Program-made: the position numbers and the translations under genes | Shown: positions 6,695-14,178 of the stretch, one piece after another | How the letters are laid out: each line of letters begins with the position of its first letter | How positions within the stretch are numbered: position 1 is the first letter of the stretch | From: a bacterium | Lineage (GTDB): Bacteria > Blakebacterota > Blakebacteria > Blakebacterales > Blakebacteraceae | DNA: 27,568 bases | NCBI GenBank assembly: GCA_025774205.1 | Contig: JALGWK010000079.1 | Location: 1 to 27,568 of the forward strand | Direction: 5' to 3' | Notes under the pieces: model-generated | Seen by the model: only the letters and a program-made list of their open reading frames with translations | The model's database searches: none | What the model was told of the DNA's origin: nothing

Positions 6695-8382
6695 CGCCAC
6701 TCATCGATCGGACGGTGGCGGCTGTCAGATCGGCGATCTCCGGGGCCATTTCGGCGGCTGGCTGGAGCCTCGATGAGGGGAGCATCGTCGTCGAGACACC
6801 CCGTGATCCCTCCCATGGCGACCTGGCCACCACGGCGGCCCTGGTGCTGGCGAAAGAGGTCGGGAAGAACCCGCGTGAGATCGCCGAGACACTCCAGGCA
6901 CGGATAGGGGAGTCACCACCCGCCGCGGATGTTGCTCCACTCAGTTCGATGGAGATCGCCGGACCCGGCTTTCTCAACTTCCGTTTCGCCGGCAGCTGGC
7001 TGGAGGGAGGCCTGGTCGAGACTCTCGAGCAGGGTGGCGAATACGGACAGAACGACCGGCTGGCAGGGCGTTCGATCCTCTTCGAGTTCATCTCCGCCAA
7101 TCCGACCGGTCCGCTGAACGTGGTAAGCGCGCGGGCCGCGGCGATCGGTGATACCCTGGCCGCCCTCTGGCAGGCAGCCGGAGCGCGGGCGGGACGGGAG
7201 TACTACATCAACGATGCCGGTCGACAGGTCCGGTTGCTGGGAGAGAGCCTGGAAGCCCGGGTGCTTCAGCTGCAGGGCGAGGAAGCCGTGGTGCCTGAAC
7301 AAGGGTACCACGGGGACTACCTGGTCGAGATGGCCGAACAGTTCCTTTCGGGGGAGGTCCCTGCCTGGTGGGGGGGATCGGACCGGGAGAAGCGGACCGA
7401 AGAGCTCTCCCGCTGGGCGACCGACCAGGTGGTTGCCGTCCAGAAGGAGATCGTCGAGATCTTCGGGCTCCACTTCGACACCTGGTTCCGGGAATCGAGC
7501 CTGCACGAGAGTGGCGCCGTTGAGGAGACGCTCGAGGATCTCCGTTCGAGGGGACACATCTACGAGTCGGAGGGTGCCGTCTGGTTCCGGTCGAGCGACT
7601 TCGGTGACGAGAAGGACCGGGTGCTGGTGACCGGGGACGGCCGTCCCACCTACCTGCTGCCCGATGTCGCGTACCACCGCGACAAGTATGCCCGCGGCTG
7701 GGAGACCCTGATCGACCTCTGGGGTCCCGATCATCACGGCTACATCGCCCGGATGAGCGCGGCGCTGGAGGCCCTCGGCCACGATCGCGAGGCATTCGAC
7801 GTCATGATCGTCCAGCAGGTGAACCTCCTGCGCGGCGGTGAGATCGTGAAGATGAGCAAGCGGGCAGGGCGACTGATCGAGATGGAGGAACTGCTCGAGG
7901 AAGTCGGCCGGGACGCCACCAGGTTCTTCTTCCTCATGCGGGGTACCTCCACCCACCTCGATTTCGATCTCGACCTGGCGGTCTCGGCGAACGAGGAGAA
8001 CCCGGTCTACTATGTTCAGTACGCCCACGCCCGGATCTCGAGTGTCCTCGAACACGCCCGCTCGGAGGGTCTCGATCCAGACGCCGAACTCGCCGGCGCC
8101 GATCTCACCCGGCTCATTGAGGCGGAGGAGCGGGGGCTCATGCGGCTCCTGGTCGATTACCCCGGCCTGGTCGCCGACGCGGCCGAGACCTTCGAACCGC
8201 ACCGGATCCCGGCCCATCTCAGACAGCTCTCAGCCGCCTTCCACCACTTCTATCACAACCACCGGGTGGTCGGTTCCGAACCGGCGGTGCAGGCGGCCAG
8301 ACTGGCGCTCTGCGCCGGAGTCCGGCAGGTCCTGGCCAACGGCCTGGCCCTCCTGGGAGTCGAAGCGCCCGACCGCATGTGA
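6691..8382 (+). CDS. argS: Arginyl-tRNA synthetase ArgS with variant HIGH motif
   Basis: Charges tRNA-Arg. The 563-residue class I enzyme has the N-terminal Add-1 domain (about residues 1-95), the catalytic core, KMSKRAGRLIEMEELL (7849 onward) and a C-terminal anticodon-binding DALR domain (YVQYAHARISSVL to the end). The first catalytic motif, normally ANPTGPLHVGH, reads ANPTGPLNVVSARAAAIGD. The HVGH tetrapeptide is therefore NVVS (7117-7128), with both catalytic histidines absent, while the flanking residues and the INDAGRQV segment are intact. I recall similar NVVSARAA forms in other bacterial ArgS, so this is probably a subfamily trait rather than damage. ATG overlaps the rsfS stop. Confidence 0.96.
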   Translation: MTPLIDRTVAAVRSAISGAISAAGWSLDEGSIVVETPRDPSHGDLATTAALVLAKEVGKNPREIAETLQARIGESPPAADVAPLSSMEIAGPGFLNFRFAGSWLEGGLVETLEQGGEYGQNDRLAGRSILFEFISANPTGPLNVVSARAAAIGDTLAALWQAAGARAGREYYINDAGRQVRLLGESLEARVLQLQGEEAVVPEQGYHGDYLVEMAEQFLSGEVPAWWGGSDREKRTEELSRWATDQVVAVQKEIVEIFGLHFDTWFRESSLHESGAVEETLEDLRSRGHIYESEGAVWFRSSDFGDEKDRVLVTGDGRPTYLLPDVAYHRDKYARGWETLIDLWGPDHHGYIARMSAALEALGHDREAFDVMIVQQVNLLRGGEIVKMSKRAGRLIEMEELLEEVGRDATRFFFLMRGTSTHLDFDLDLAVSANEENPVYYVQYAHARISSVLEHARSEGLDPDAELAGADLTRLIEAEERGLMRLLVDYPGLVADAAETFEPHRIPAHLRQLSAAFHHFYHNHRVVGSEPAVQAARLALCAGVRQVLANGLALLGVEAPDRM

Positions 8383-8516
8383 ACGGTTTCACAAGCAGCA
8401 CCTCCGTTATCGTCACGGAAGGCGCGGGAACCGACCGCGCGATCCCGCTGCGATCACTGAAAACAATCACGGAATTGGCTAAATCGTTGAAGGAGTTCAT
8501 CCGTCTGATTGAATGA
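8379..8516 (+). CDS. Unrecognised 45-residue ORF coupled to argS
   Basis: GTG 8379 overlaps the argS TGA in the GTGA arrangement used throughout this operon, and the frame stays open for 45 codons to TGA 8514-8516. The product begins MNGFTSSTSV and ends with an amphipathic basic helix of the pattern SLKTITELAKSLKEFIRLIE. I recognise no family. The coupling and helix-like periodicity favour a real small protein. Short length and the lack of independent evidence leave doubt; it might be the end of a decayed longer gene. Confidence 0.45.
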   Translation: MNGFTSSTSVIVTEGAGTDRAIPLRSLKTITELAKSLKEFIRLIE

Positions 8517-8538
8517 AGAACAGGTGGAGTGGTTGTAG

Positions 8539-8567
8539 TTGCCGGTCAGCCGATCCGACCATATCAT
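8539..8567 (+). promoter_or_regulatory. Candidate sigma-70-type promoter for the TPR lipoprotein gene
   Basis: TTGCCG at 8539-8544 and TATCAT at 8562-8567 are separated by exactly 17 bases, matching -35 and -10 consensus at 4/6 and 5/6 positions. They lie about 105 bases before the ATG at 8672, in the first real gap after the long argS operon. Confidence 0.45.
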
Positions 8568-8671
8568 TGAACGTTGAGCTCCACCTCACATCGCTTTACT
8601 GCCTCGATGCACCCTGTCTGCGTCCATGCGGATGACCTGCATCGGGATCGATCACAGGAGGCCCGATTCAC

Positions 8672-9757
8672 ATGAAGAAGGATGCCACGAGCAGAGGGAT
8701 CGCGCTCACACTTTCCTCCGCGGTACTTATCGCACTGGCCGTCGGTTGCGCGCCACCGGAGGTCACGTCCGCCACGCTCTACATGAACAACCAGGACTAT
8801 CCGGCGGCGAGGCAGGCGTTGGAAAAGGCCGTCGCGCTCTACCCGGACAACGCTGAGGCGCACCGGATCTTCGGTGATCTGGAGGCGAAGCAGCTGAACT
8901 GGTCCGAAGCCAAGCGGCACTTTGACATCGCCTACCGTTTCGGTACCCCCCCCATGAAGAATGAAGTTACGCGGATCCTGGAAGGATTCTGGCAGCAGTA
9001 CTACAACGACGGGGTAGCTTTCATCGGGCGGCAGGACCTGGAGGCGGCGATTACGGCTACCGAGGTCGCCACCATCCTCATCCCGGAGCGGCCCTCGTCC
9101 TGGAGAAACCTCGGCGCCATCCATGGCAACCTGGGCGACTTCGCCAAGGCCATCGAGATGTACAATATCGTCCTCGAGTACAGTCCGGATGACCCCCAGG
9201 CCCGGCAGAACATCGGCTTCATGTTCTACAACGAGGAGAACTACACCGAGTCGGTGAATTACCTAGAGCCGCTCATCGAGAATTCGATCGACGACCCGGA
9301 ATTCGTGCGCATCCTCGGGTTCTCCTACGGGAACCTGGAGCAGCGCGACAAGGCCCTCGCGCTCTACAACCGGGCCCTGGAATCCGATCCCGACAACCTG
9401 CTCAATCACATGAACCTGGCCGTGCTCTACGTCCAGGAGCTGGATTTCGACAGCGCCTTGCCCCACTACCTGCAGGTGGTCGAGTTGAATCCCTTCGATG
9501 CCGCGGCCATGACGGAGCTGGCGTTGATCTACCTCCAGCAGGAAGAGGAGGAGAAGGCTTTCCCCTTCCTGGAGAAGGCCATGGAGCTCAATCCCTCCGA
9601 TCCTGAAGTAGTGCAGCAGCTGGGTGTTTACTACTTCCGCCGCGGTGCCCGCCTCGAGAACGAAGAGGATGTCCGGCGTGGCCAGGAACTGATGCAGCGG
9701 GCCGAGCAGATCAGAAGCCTGCTGGGCATCACCGACCCGCCGCCGCCGTTCCGGTAG
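8672..9757 (+). CDS. TPR-repeat lipoprotein
   Basis: A 361-residue protein starting at ATG 8672 after CAGGAGGCCCG, a strong ribosome-binding site. The N terminus is a lipoprotein signal: KK, a hydrophobic stretch and the lipobox LAVGC (Cys at about residue 26). The rest is helical TPR array with repeat landmarks such as ALEKAVALYPDNAEAHRIFG, RNLGAIHGNLGDFAKAIEMY, ALALYNRALESDPDNLLNHM and FLEKAMELNPSDPEVVQQLG, ending in a proline-rich tip (DPPPPFR). Predicted to be lipid-anchored in the envelope and to act as a protein-binding scaffold; the partner is unknown. It stands alone between a promoter candidate and a hairpin. Confidence 0.85.
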   Translation: MKKDATSRGIALTLSSAVLIALAVGCAPPEVTSATLYMNNQDYPAARQALEKAVALYPDNAEAHRIFGDLEAKQLNWSEAKRHFDIAYRFGTPPMKNEVTRILEGFWQQYYNDGVAFIGRQDLEAAITATEVATILIPERPSSWRNLGAIHGNLGDFAKAIEMYNIVLEYSPDDPQARQNIGFMFYNEENYTESVNYLEPLIENSIDDPEFVRILGFSYGNLEQRDKALALYNRALESDPDNLLNHMNLAVLYVQELDFDSALPHYLQVVELNPFDAAAMTELALIYLQQEEEEKAFPFLEKAMELNPSDPEVVQQLGVYYFRRGARLENEEDVRRGQELMQRAEQIRSLLGITDPPPPFR

Positions 9758-9820
9758 CGCGGGATCCCTGAAGAGGGGCTCTGAGCGGTCGATCACATCG
9801 ACCGGCATGATCGATATGAG

Positions 9821-9852
9821 AACGCGCCATGGCCACAAGGTCGTGGCGCGTT
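9821..9852 (+). terminator. Strong stem-loop after the TPR lipoprotein gene
   Basis: AACGCGCCA (9821-9829) pairs with TGGCGCGTT (9844-9852). The inner bases continue the stem through GGCC/GGTC with wobble pairs, giving about 14 pairs closed by ACAA. There is no T-run after it, so it may be a factor-assisted terminator or an RNA-stabilising hairpin rather than a classic intrinsic terminator. Confidence 0.5.
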
Positions 9853-9904
9853 CCTGCGTTCAGGCCGTACGATGGCCTGCCAACCGGGAGCCGGCCGGGT
9901 GCGG

Positions 9905-9955
9905 GGCAGAGGTGACACGAGGGGTAGAGGTGTTACGACGAGGCAGAGGTGACAC
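9905..9955 (+). repeat. Three 14-bp direct repeats upstream of uppS
   Basis: GGCAGAGGTGACAC at 9905-9918, GGTAGAGGTGTTAC at 9923-9936 and GGCAGAGGTGACAC at 9942-9955 are spaced 18 and 19 bases apart. The first and third are identical. They end 25 bases before the uppS start. They could be operator sites or simply a degenerate tandem repeat. Confidence 0.6.
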
Positions 9956-9980
9956 TCCAGGTTAATAGACAGGAAGAGCA

Positions 9981-10748
9981 GTGACGCAGGAGAGCACAGC
10001 AGAAGATACACTGCGCGAGAAGATCCTCCAGCGGGAGGGCCTGCCGCGGCACGTGGCCATCATCATGGACGGGAACGGCCGGTGGGCACAGGCCCGGGAC
10101 CTGGAACGGGTGGAGGGGCACGCCGCGGGAGTGAAGACGGTCCGAACGGTTGTGGAGGCCGCCGGAGCCATCGATCTGGCCGTCCTTACGCTCTATACCT
10201 TCAGTCGCGAGAACTGGAAACGTCCCCTGAACGAGGTCCGTTCGCTCATGTTCCTGTTGAGCGAGACGATCGAAAACGAGCTCGAAGATCTGCTTCGCAA
10301 CAACGTGCGGCTCAGGATCACCGGAGACCTGGCAGAGATCCCTCCCGGGCCGCGTGGAGGGCTGCAGCGGGCGATCGACAGGACCTCGGGGAACGACGGC
10401 CTGATCCTCAACCTGGCGCTCAACTACGGCAGCCGGGGGGAGATCCTGGCCGCGGTAGACCGGCTCCTGGCCCGGCGCATGTCGAGCGGCCGGGTCGGTC
10501 CCCTGACGGAAGAGGAGTTCGAGGCGTGCCTGATGACCTCCGGCCTCCCCGATCCCGATCTACTGATCCGGACCAGCGGGGAGCAGCGGATCAGCAATTT
10601 TCTCCTCTGGCAGATCGCCTATTCGGAGATATGGTTCACCGATGTCCTCTGGCCCGACTTCGACGCCGGGACATTCTACCAGGCGATCCTCGACTACCTG
10701 GATCGTGAACGGCGTTTCGGCCGGACGAGCGAGCAGATAACGGAGTGA
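9981..10748 (+). CDS. uppS: Isoprenyl transferase (undecaprenyl diphosphate synthase) UppS
   Basis: cis-Prenyltransferase that extends farnesyl diphosphate with IPP to the C55 lipid carrier for peptidoglycan and glycan export. The 255-residue product has HVAIIMDGNGRWAQ (catalytic Asp30), EGHAAGVKTVR, LTLYTFSRENWKRP, LNLALNYGSRGEI and LLIRTSGEQRISNFLLWQIAYSEIWF, all family signatures. GTG start after AGGAAGAG. The stop overlaps the cdsA GTG. First gene of the uppS-cdsA-dxr-rseP run. Confidence 0.96.
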   Translation: MTQESTAEDTLREKILQREGLPRHVAIIMDGNGRWAQARDLERVEGHAAGVKTVRTVVEAAGAIDLAVLTLYTFSRENWKRPLNEVRSLMFLLSETIENELEDLLRNNVRLRITGDLAEIPPGPRGGLQRAIDRTSGNDGLILNLALNYGSRGEILAAVDRLLARRMSSGRVGPLTEEEFEACLMTSGLPDPDLLIRTSGEQRISNFLLWQIAYSEIWFTDVLWPDFDAGTFYQAILDYLDRERRFGRTSEQITE

Positions 10749-11590
10749 AGATGGCCGGTTCCGATCTCGGTATACGCACCCTGGTGGCCGCGGCGGGGAT
10801 CCCCCTCCTCCTGGGAGCGGTCTTCCTCGGCGGCTTCCCGTTCTTCTTCGTCGTGGCGGTCATCGCCCTGAGGGCGATCTGGGAACTCCCGCGGCTCTTC
10901 ACCGGGGAAGAGGGTGCCGGGCCGGTGCGGGTGGTCGGATCCCTGGGGGCCCTGGTTCTCCTCTCGGACGCCTGGCTGAACGGAGGCGCCAACTGGTCAT
11001 GGCTTACGCTGGCCGGCGCCGTGCTGATCATGCTGGTGGAGGTCTTCCGGCCGCATGAGGCCGGAGCCTCGCAGGTAGTCGGCGCGACCCTCACAGCCTG
11101 GTTCTGGGTCGCGATCCCGCTGGCCCACCTCCTCTGGCTCCGGGAGGCGCCGGGACTCCTCGGCTCGCCCCGGGGAACGGGCGCCTGGCTCGTCGTGGCG
11201 ATGTGGACCACGATCTGGATATCAGACTCCGCTGCCTACTTTGTCGGCCGTTCAATGGGGAAACGGAAGCTCTTCGAGGCAGTCTCTCCGAACAAGACGT
11301 GGGAGGGCACCTTCGCTGGTCTCTTCGCGGGCGCGGTCACCGGCCTGGCGCTGGCCCTGGCGATCCCCCAACTCTCATGGACGATCCCCTTCGGTCTCCT
11401 GCTGGGCTTCCTGATCGGTATCACGGCCGCGCTCGGCGATCTCATGGAGTCGCGACTCAAGCGGGGCGCGGATCTGAAGGATGTGGGAGAGATCCTGCCC
11501 GGTCACGGCGGATTCCTCGATCGATTCGATTCTACGCTGTTATCAGCCCCGTTCCTGTATTATGTCCTGATGTTGAGGGAAATCCTCTGA
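10745..11590 (+). CDS. cdsA: Phosphatidate cytidylyltransferase CdsA
   Basis: Integral membrane enzyme making CDP-diacylglycerol from phosphatidate and CTP. The 281-residue protein is hydrophobic, with about seven membrane segments. It carries WISDSAAYFVGRSMGKRKL, SPNKTWEGTFAG and the CdsA signature KDVGEILPGHGGFLDRFDS near the C terminus. GTG 10745 overlaps the uppS stop; ATG 10751 is an alternative start two codons later. No defect seen. Confidence 0.95.
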   Translation: MKMAGSDLGIRTLVAAAGIPLLLGAVFLGGFPFFFVVAVIALRAIWELPRLFTGEEGAGPVRVVGSLGALVLLSDAWLNGGANWSWLTLAGAVLIMLVEVFRPHEAGASQVVGATLTAWFWVAIPLAHLLWLREAPGLLGSPRGTGAWLVVAMWTTIWISDSAAYFVGRSMGKRKLFEAVSPNKTWEGTFAGLFAGAVTGLALALAIPQLSWTIPFGLLLGFLIGITAALGDLMESRLKRGADLKDVGEILPGHGGFLDRFDSTLLSAPFLYYVLMLREIL

Positions 11591-11621
11591 ACCGCTGCCA
11601 TCGCGGAGAGCTGGAGTCACC

Positions 11622-13055
11622 TTGAGCACCTGTCACGTCGCCATACTCGGTTCAACGGGATCGATCGGGACCAGCACCCTAGAAGTGCTGGAGGGCCTCG
11701 AGGCACAGGGGCACGACATCCGGGTGGCGGCCCTCGGGACCTGGCGCTCGGTGGAGAAACTCGTCGAGCAGGTGCGGCGCTGGAAGCCGGCCCTGGCCGT
11801 CGTCGCCGACGCCTCCCGGCTCGACGCACTCCGCAGCGCCCTCGACGGCTTCGAGCCGGCGCCGGAGATCGCCGGCGGGAGCGAGGCCATCCTGCGGGTG
11901 GCGACCCATGCCGAGGCGGAGATCATCGTGAACGCCATGGTCGGCGGTAACGGTCTCCTGCCTACGGTCAGGGCGCTCGAGGCGGGGAAGCGGGTGGCGC
12001 TGGCCAACAAGGAAGCGCTGGTGGTTGGCGGCCGCCTGGTCACCGACCTGGCCCGCCAGCCGCTCGGGAACGGGATCCCCCGCCTGATGCCGGTCGACAG
12101 CGAGCACAGCGCGCTCTTCCAGGCGCTGGGCGCGCATCCCGGGGAAGAGGTGGCCCAACTCATCCTGACCGCTTCCGGCGGTCCCTTCCGGGAGACGCCG
12201 GCCGACGAATTCCCTGCCATCACACCCCAGCGGGCCCTCAAGCATCCCACCTGGACCATGGGGCGGAAGATCACCATCGACTCGGCAACCCTCATGAACA
12301 AGGGGCTCGAGGTCATCGAGGCGCACTGGCTCTTCGATATCCCGGTCGACCGGATCGGTGTGGTCGTACATCCGCAGAGCATCGTGCACAGCCTGGTGGA
12401 GTTCGTTGACGGCAACTTCCTGGCCCATATCTCCGTACCTGACATGCGGCTGCCGATCCAGTACGCGCTGACCTATCCTGAACGGCAGCCGATCGCCGTT
12501 GGCAAGCGGCTGCGTGTCGACGAACTTGAAGATCTCCGGTTCGAGCCGCCCGACGAAGAGCGCTTCCCGTCGATCGGACTCTGCCGGGAGGCCGTGGTCA
12601 CCGGGGGGACGCTGCCGGCGGTTCTCAACGCCGCCAACGAGGTCGCCGTGGCCTCGTTCCTGACCGGAAATGTTTCCTTCCCCGGGATCACTCACACCAT
12701 ACGGCAGGTCATGGAGATGCATACACCGTTGCCCGATCCCGACCTCGGGGACCTCCTGGAGGCGAGCGCTGGCAGTGGAGAGATAACCGGTGCCGACGAT
12801 ACTGATACTGATAGTTGTTCTGGGAGTATTGATCTTCGTCCACGAAATGGGTCATTTCATGGTGGCGAAGGCGGTCGGGGTGCGGGTTCTGAAGTTCAGC
12901 CTCGGTTTCGGGCCGAGCATCTTCAGTTTCACCCGCGGCGAAACCGAATACGCGATCTGCTGGGTCCCCCTGGGCGGCTACGTCAAGATGGCCGGGGAGG
13001 ATCCCGAGGATATCGCCCAGGCCGAGGAAGAGGGCCGCGAACCGCAGCCGGGTGA
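11622..13055 (+). CDS. dxr: 1-deoxy-D-xylulose 5-phosphate reductoisomerase Dxr, with abnormal C-terminal run-on
   Basis: Second enzyme of the DXP isoprenoid pathway (DXP to MEP, NADPH and divalent metal). TTG start after GGAG. Visible motifs are GSTGSIGTSTLEV (NADPH), LANKEALVVGG, MPVDSEHSALFQ (metal site), ASGGPFRETP, HPTWTMGRKITIDSATLMNKGLEVIEA, VHPQSIVHSLVEF and LNAANEVAVASF. Normal Dxr proteins end near 385-400 residues, here at LGDLLEA (about nucleotide 12764). The open frame instead continues for about 95 low-complexity Gly/Arg-rich residues across the first 266 bases of rseP. In the adjacent frame the end would read RALAVER and stop at TAA 12784-12786, just before the rseP start. A one-base insertion or two-base loss near 12755-12770 is the likely cause. 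The enzyme core is intact. Confidence 0.93.
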   Translation: MSTCHVAILGSTGSIGTSTLEVLEGLEAQGHDIRVAALGTWRSVEKLVEQVRRWKPALAVVADASRLDALRSALDGFEPAPEIAGGSEAILRVATHAEAEIIVNAMVGGNGLLPTVRALEAGKRVALANKEALVVGGRLVTDLARQPLGNGIPRLMPVDSEHSALFQALGAHPGEEVAQLILTASGGPFRETPADEFPAITPQRALKHPTWTMGRKITIDSATLMNKGLEVIEAHWLFDIPVDRIGVVVHPQSIVHSLVEFVDGNFLAHISVPDMRLPIQYALTYPERQPIAVGKRLRVDELEDLRFEPPDEERFPSIGLCREAVVTGGTLPAVLNAANEVAVASFLTGNVSFPGITHTIRQVMEMHTPLPDPDLGDLLEASAGSGEITGADDTDTDSCSGSIDLRPRNGSFHGGEGGRGAGSEVQPRFRAEHLQFHPRRNRIRDLLGPPGRLRQDGRGGSRGYRPGRGRGPRTAAG

Positions 13056-14136
13056 TTTCTCCTACGCCAGTGTTCCCCGCCGTCTCGCGATCATCACGGC
13101 GGGCCCGATCATGAACATCATCCTCGCCCTCGTGGTCTACTTCGGGATCTACCAGATCGCCGGTCTCACCCATATCGACTCGACAGTGGTAAGCGATGTC
13201 GTCCCGGGTAGCCTGGCGGCCGGAGTCGGGGTCATGCCTGGTGACGAGATCGTCTCGATCGACGGGACCACGGTCGAGACCTGGCACGCCGCCATCGGAG
13301 CCATCAACGCAGGCATCGGCGTGATCCACGAGGTGGGGCTCCTGCGGGAGGGAGCCGGACTCTCCGTCGATCTGCCGAGCATCCTCGGGCCTGACGGCGG
13401 TCCGGTCGAAGGGGTGGAGGGGTTTTACGGCATGCTGCCCTTCTACGGCTCGCGGGTATCCACGGTCATCGACTCCGGCGCGGCGGCAGCCGCCGGCCTC
13501 GAGCCCGGCGACCGCATCACCCGGATCGGTGATACGCAGATCGGGAGCTGGCTCGAACTGAGAACAACCCTGGGCCCCCTGGCCGAGACTCCGGTCGAGG
13601 TCGCCTGGGAGCGGGAGGGGGAGAGCTTCACCTCCGTGGTCATTCCCGCCGCCCGGATCGATTCCATTTCCGGCGCGGTGCGCGGGTACCTCGGAGTGGG
13701 CTTCGATCCGAGCGATCTCCCCTGGTCGCATGTCTCCCTGACACCGGCGCGGGCCTTCAGTGAAGCCATCTCCGAGACGTGGGAGAAGGGCACCCTGATC
13801 GTCGATATCCTCGCCCGACTGGTGACCGGGCAACTCTCGATGCGGGAAACCCTCGGCGGACCGGTCATGATCGCCTCGGTGGCCAGAGATTCAGCCCGGG
13901 CGGGACTTCTCAGCCTGATGCTCTTTGTGGCCTTCATCAGTGTCAACCTGGGGGTGCTGAACCTCATGCCGATTCCGGTCCTCGACGGGGGACACCTGGT
14001 CTTCCTCGGCGCTGAGGCGATCCGGGGCAGACCGCTCTCGCTGAAGTTCCGCCTGATCGCGACCCAGGTGGGGATGGCGTTCATCATTCTCATCATGCTC
14101 TATGTGACTGTAAACGACATCATGAGAATCGTTTAA
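12790..14136 (+). CDS. rseP: Site-2 protease RseP with two PDZ domains
   Basis: Inner-membrane zinc metalloprotease that cleaves anti-sigma factors and signal-peptide remnants. The 448-residue product has the zinc motif HEMGH (residues 18-22) in the first membrane segment, the GxG-type strand WVPLGGYVKMAGE, a second membrane segment (IITAGPIMNIILALVVYFGI) and tandem PDZ domains, each with a VxPGxxAAxAGLxPGDxI-like stretch (VVPGSLAAGVGVMPGDEI and VIDSGAAAAAGLEPGDRI). The C-terminal metal-site motif is NLMPIPVLDGGH. GTG start after TGGAGAG. The first 266 bases overlap the run-on frame of dxr. Confidence 0.95.
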   Translation: MPTILILIVVLGVLIFVHEMGHFMVAKAVGVRVLKFSLGFGPSIFSFTRGETEYAICWVPLGGYVKMAGEDPEDIAQAEEEGREPQPGDFSYASVPRRLAIITAGPIMNIILALVVYFGIYQIAGLTHIDSTVVSDVVPGSLAAGVGVMPGDEIVSIDGTTVETWHAAIGAINAGIGVIHEVGLLREGAGLSVDLPSILGPDGGPVEGVEGFYGMLPFYGSRVSTVIDSGAAAAAGLEPGDRITRIGDTQIGSWLELRTTLGPLAETPVEVAWEREGESFTSVVIPAARIDSISGAVRGYLGVGFDPSDLPWSHVSLTPARAFSEAISETWEKGTLIVDILARLVTGQLSMRETLGGPVMIASVARDSARAGLLSLMLFVAFISVNLGVLNLMPIPVLDGGHLVFLGAEAIRGRPLSLKFRLIATQVGMAFIILIMLYVTVNDIMRIV

Positions 14137-14178
14137 GTGAACAGGAACGGCTTCCGAACGTCCTATCAGATGAGATGA
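14137..14178 (+). CDS. Possible 13-residue leader ORF
   Basis: GTG directly after the rseP stop opens a 13-codon frame ending at TGA 14176-14178, overlapping the ATG of the next gene as ATGA. It could couple translation of the TPR gene to rseP. Nothing beyond the arrangement supports it. Confidence 0.2.
   Translation: MNRNGFRTSYQMR

Noticed and set aside
6913-8217. Antisense open frame of 434 codons opposite argS
   Set aside because: No family features; the + strand carries ArgS with full motifs.
11236-11625. Alternative + strand frame within cdsA (11203-11625)
   Set aside because: It lacks hydrophobic segments and motifs; the cdsA frame carries the complete signature.
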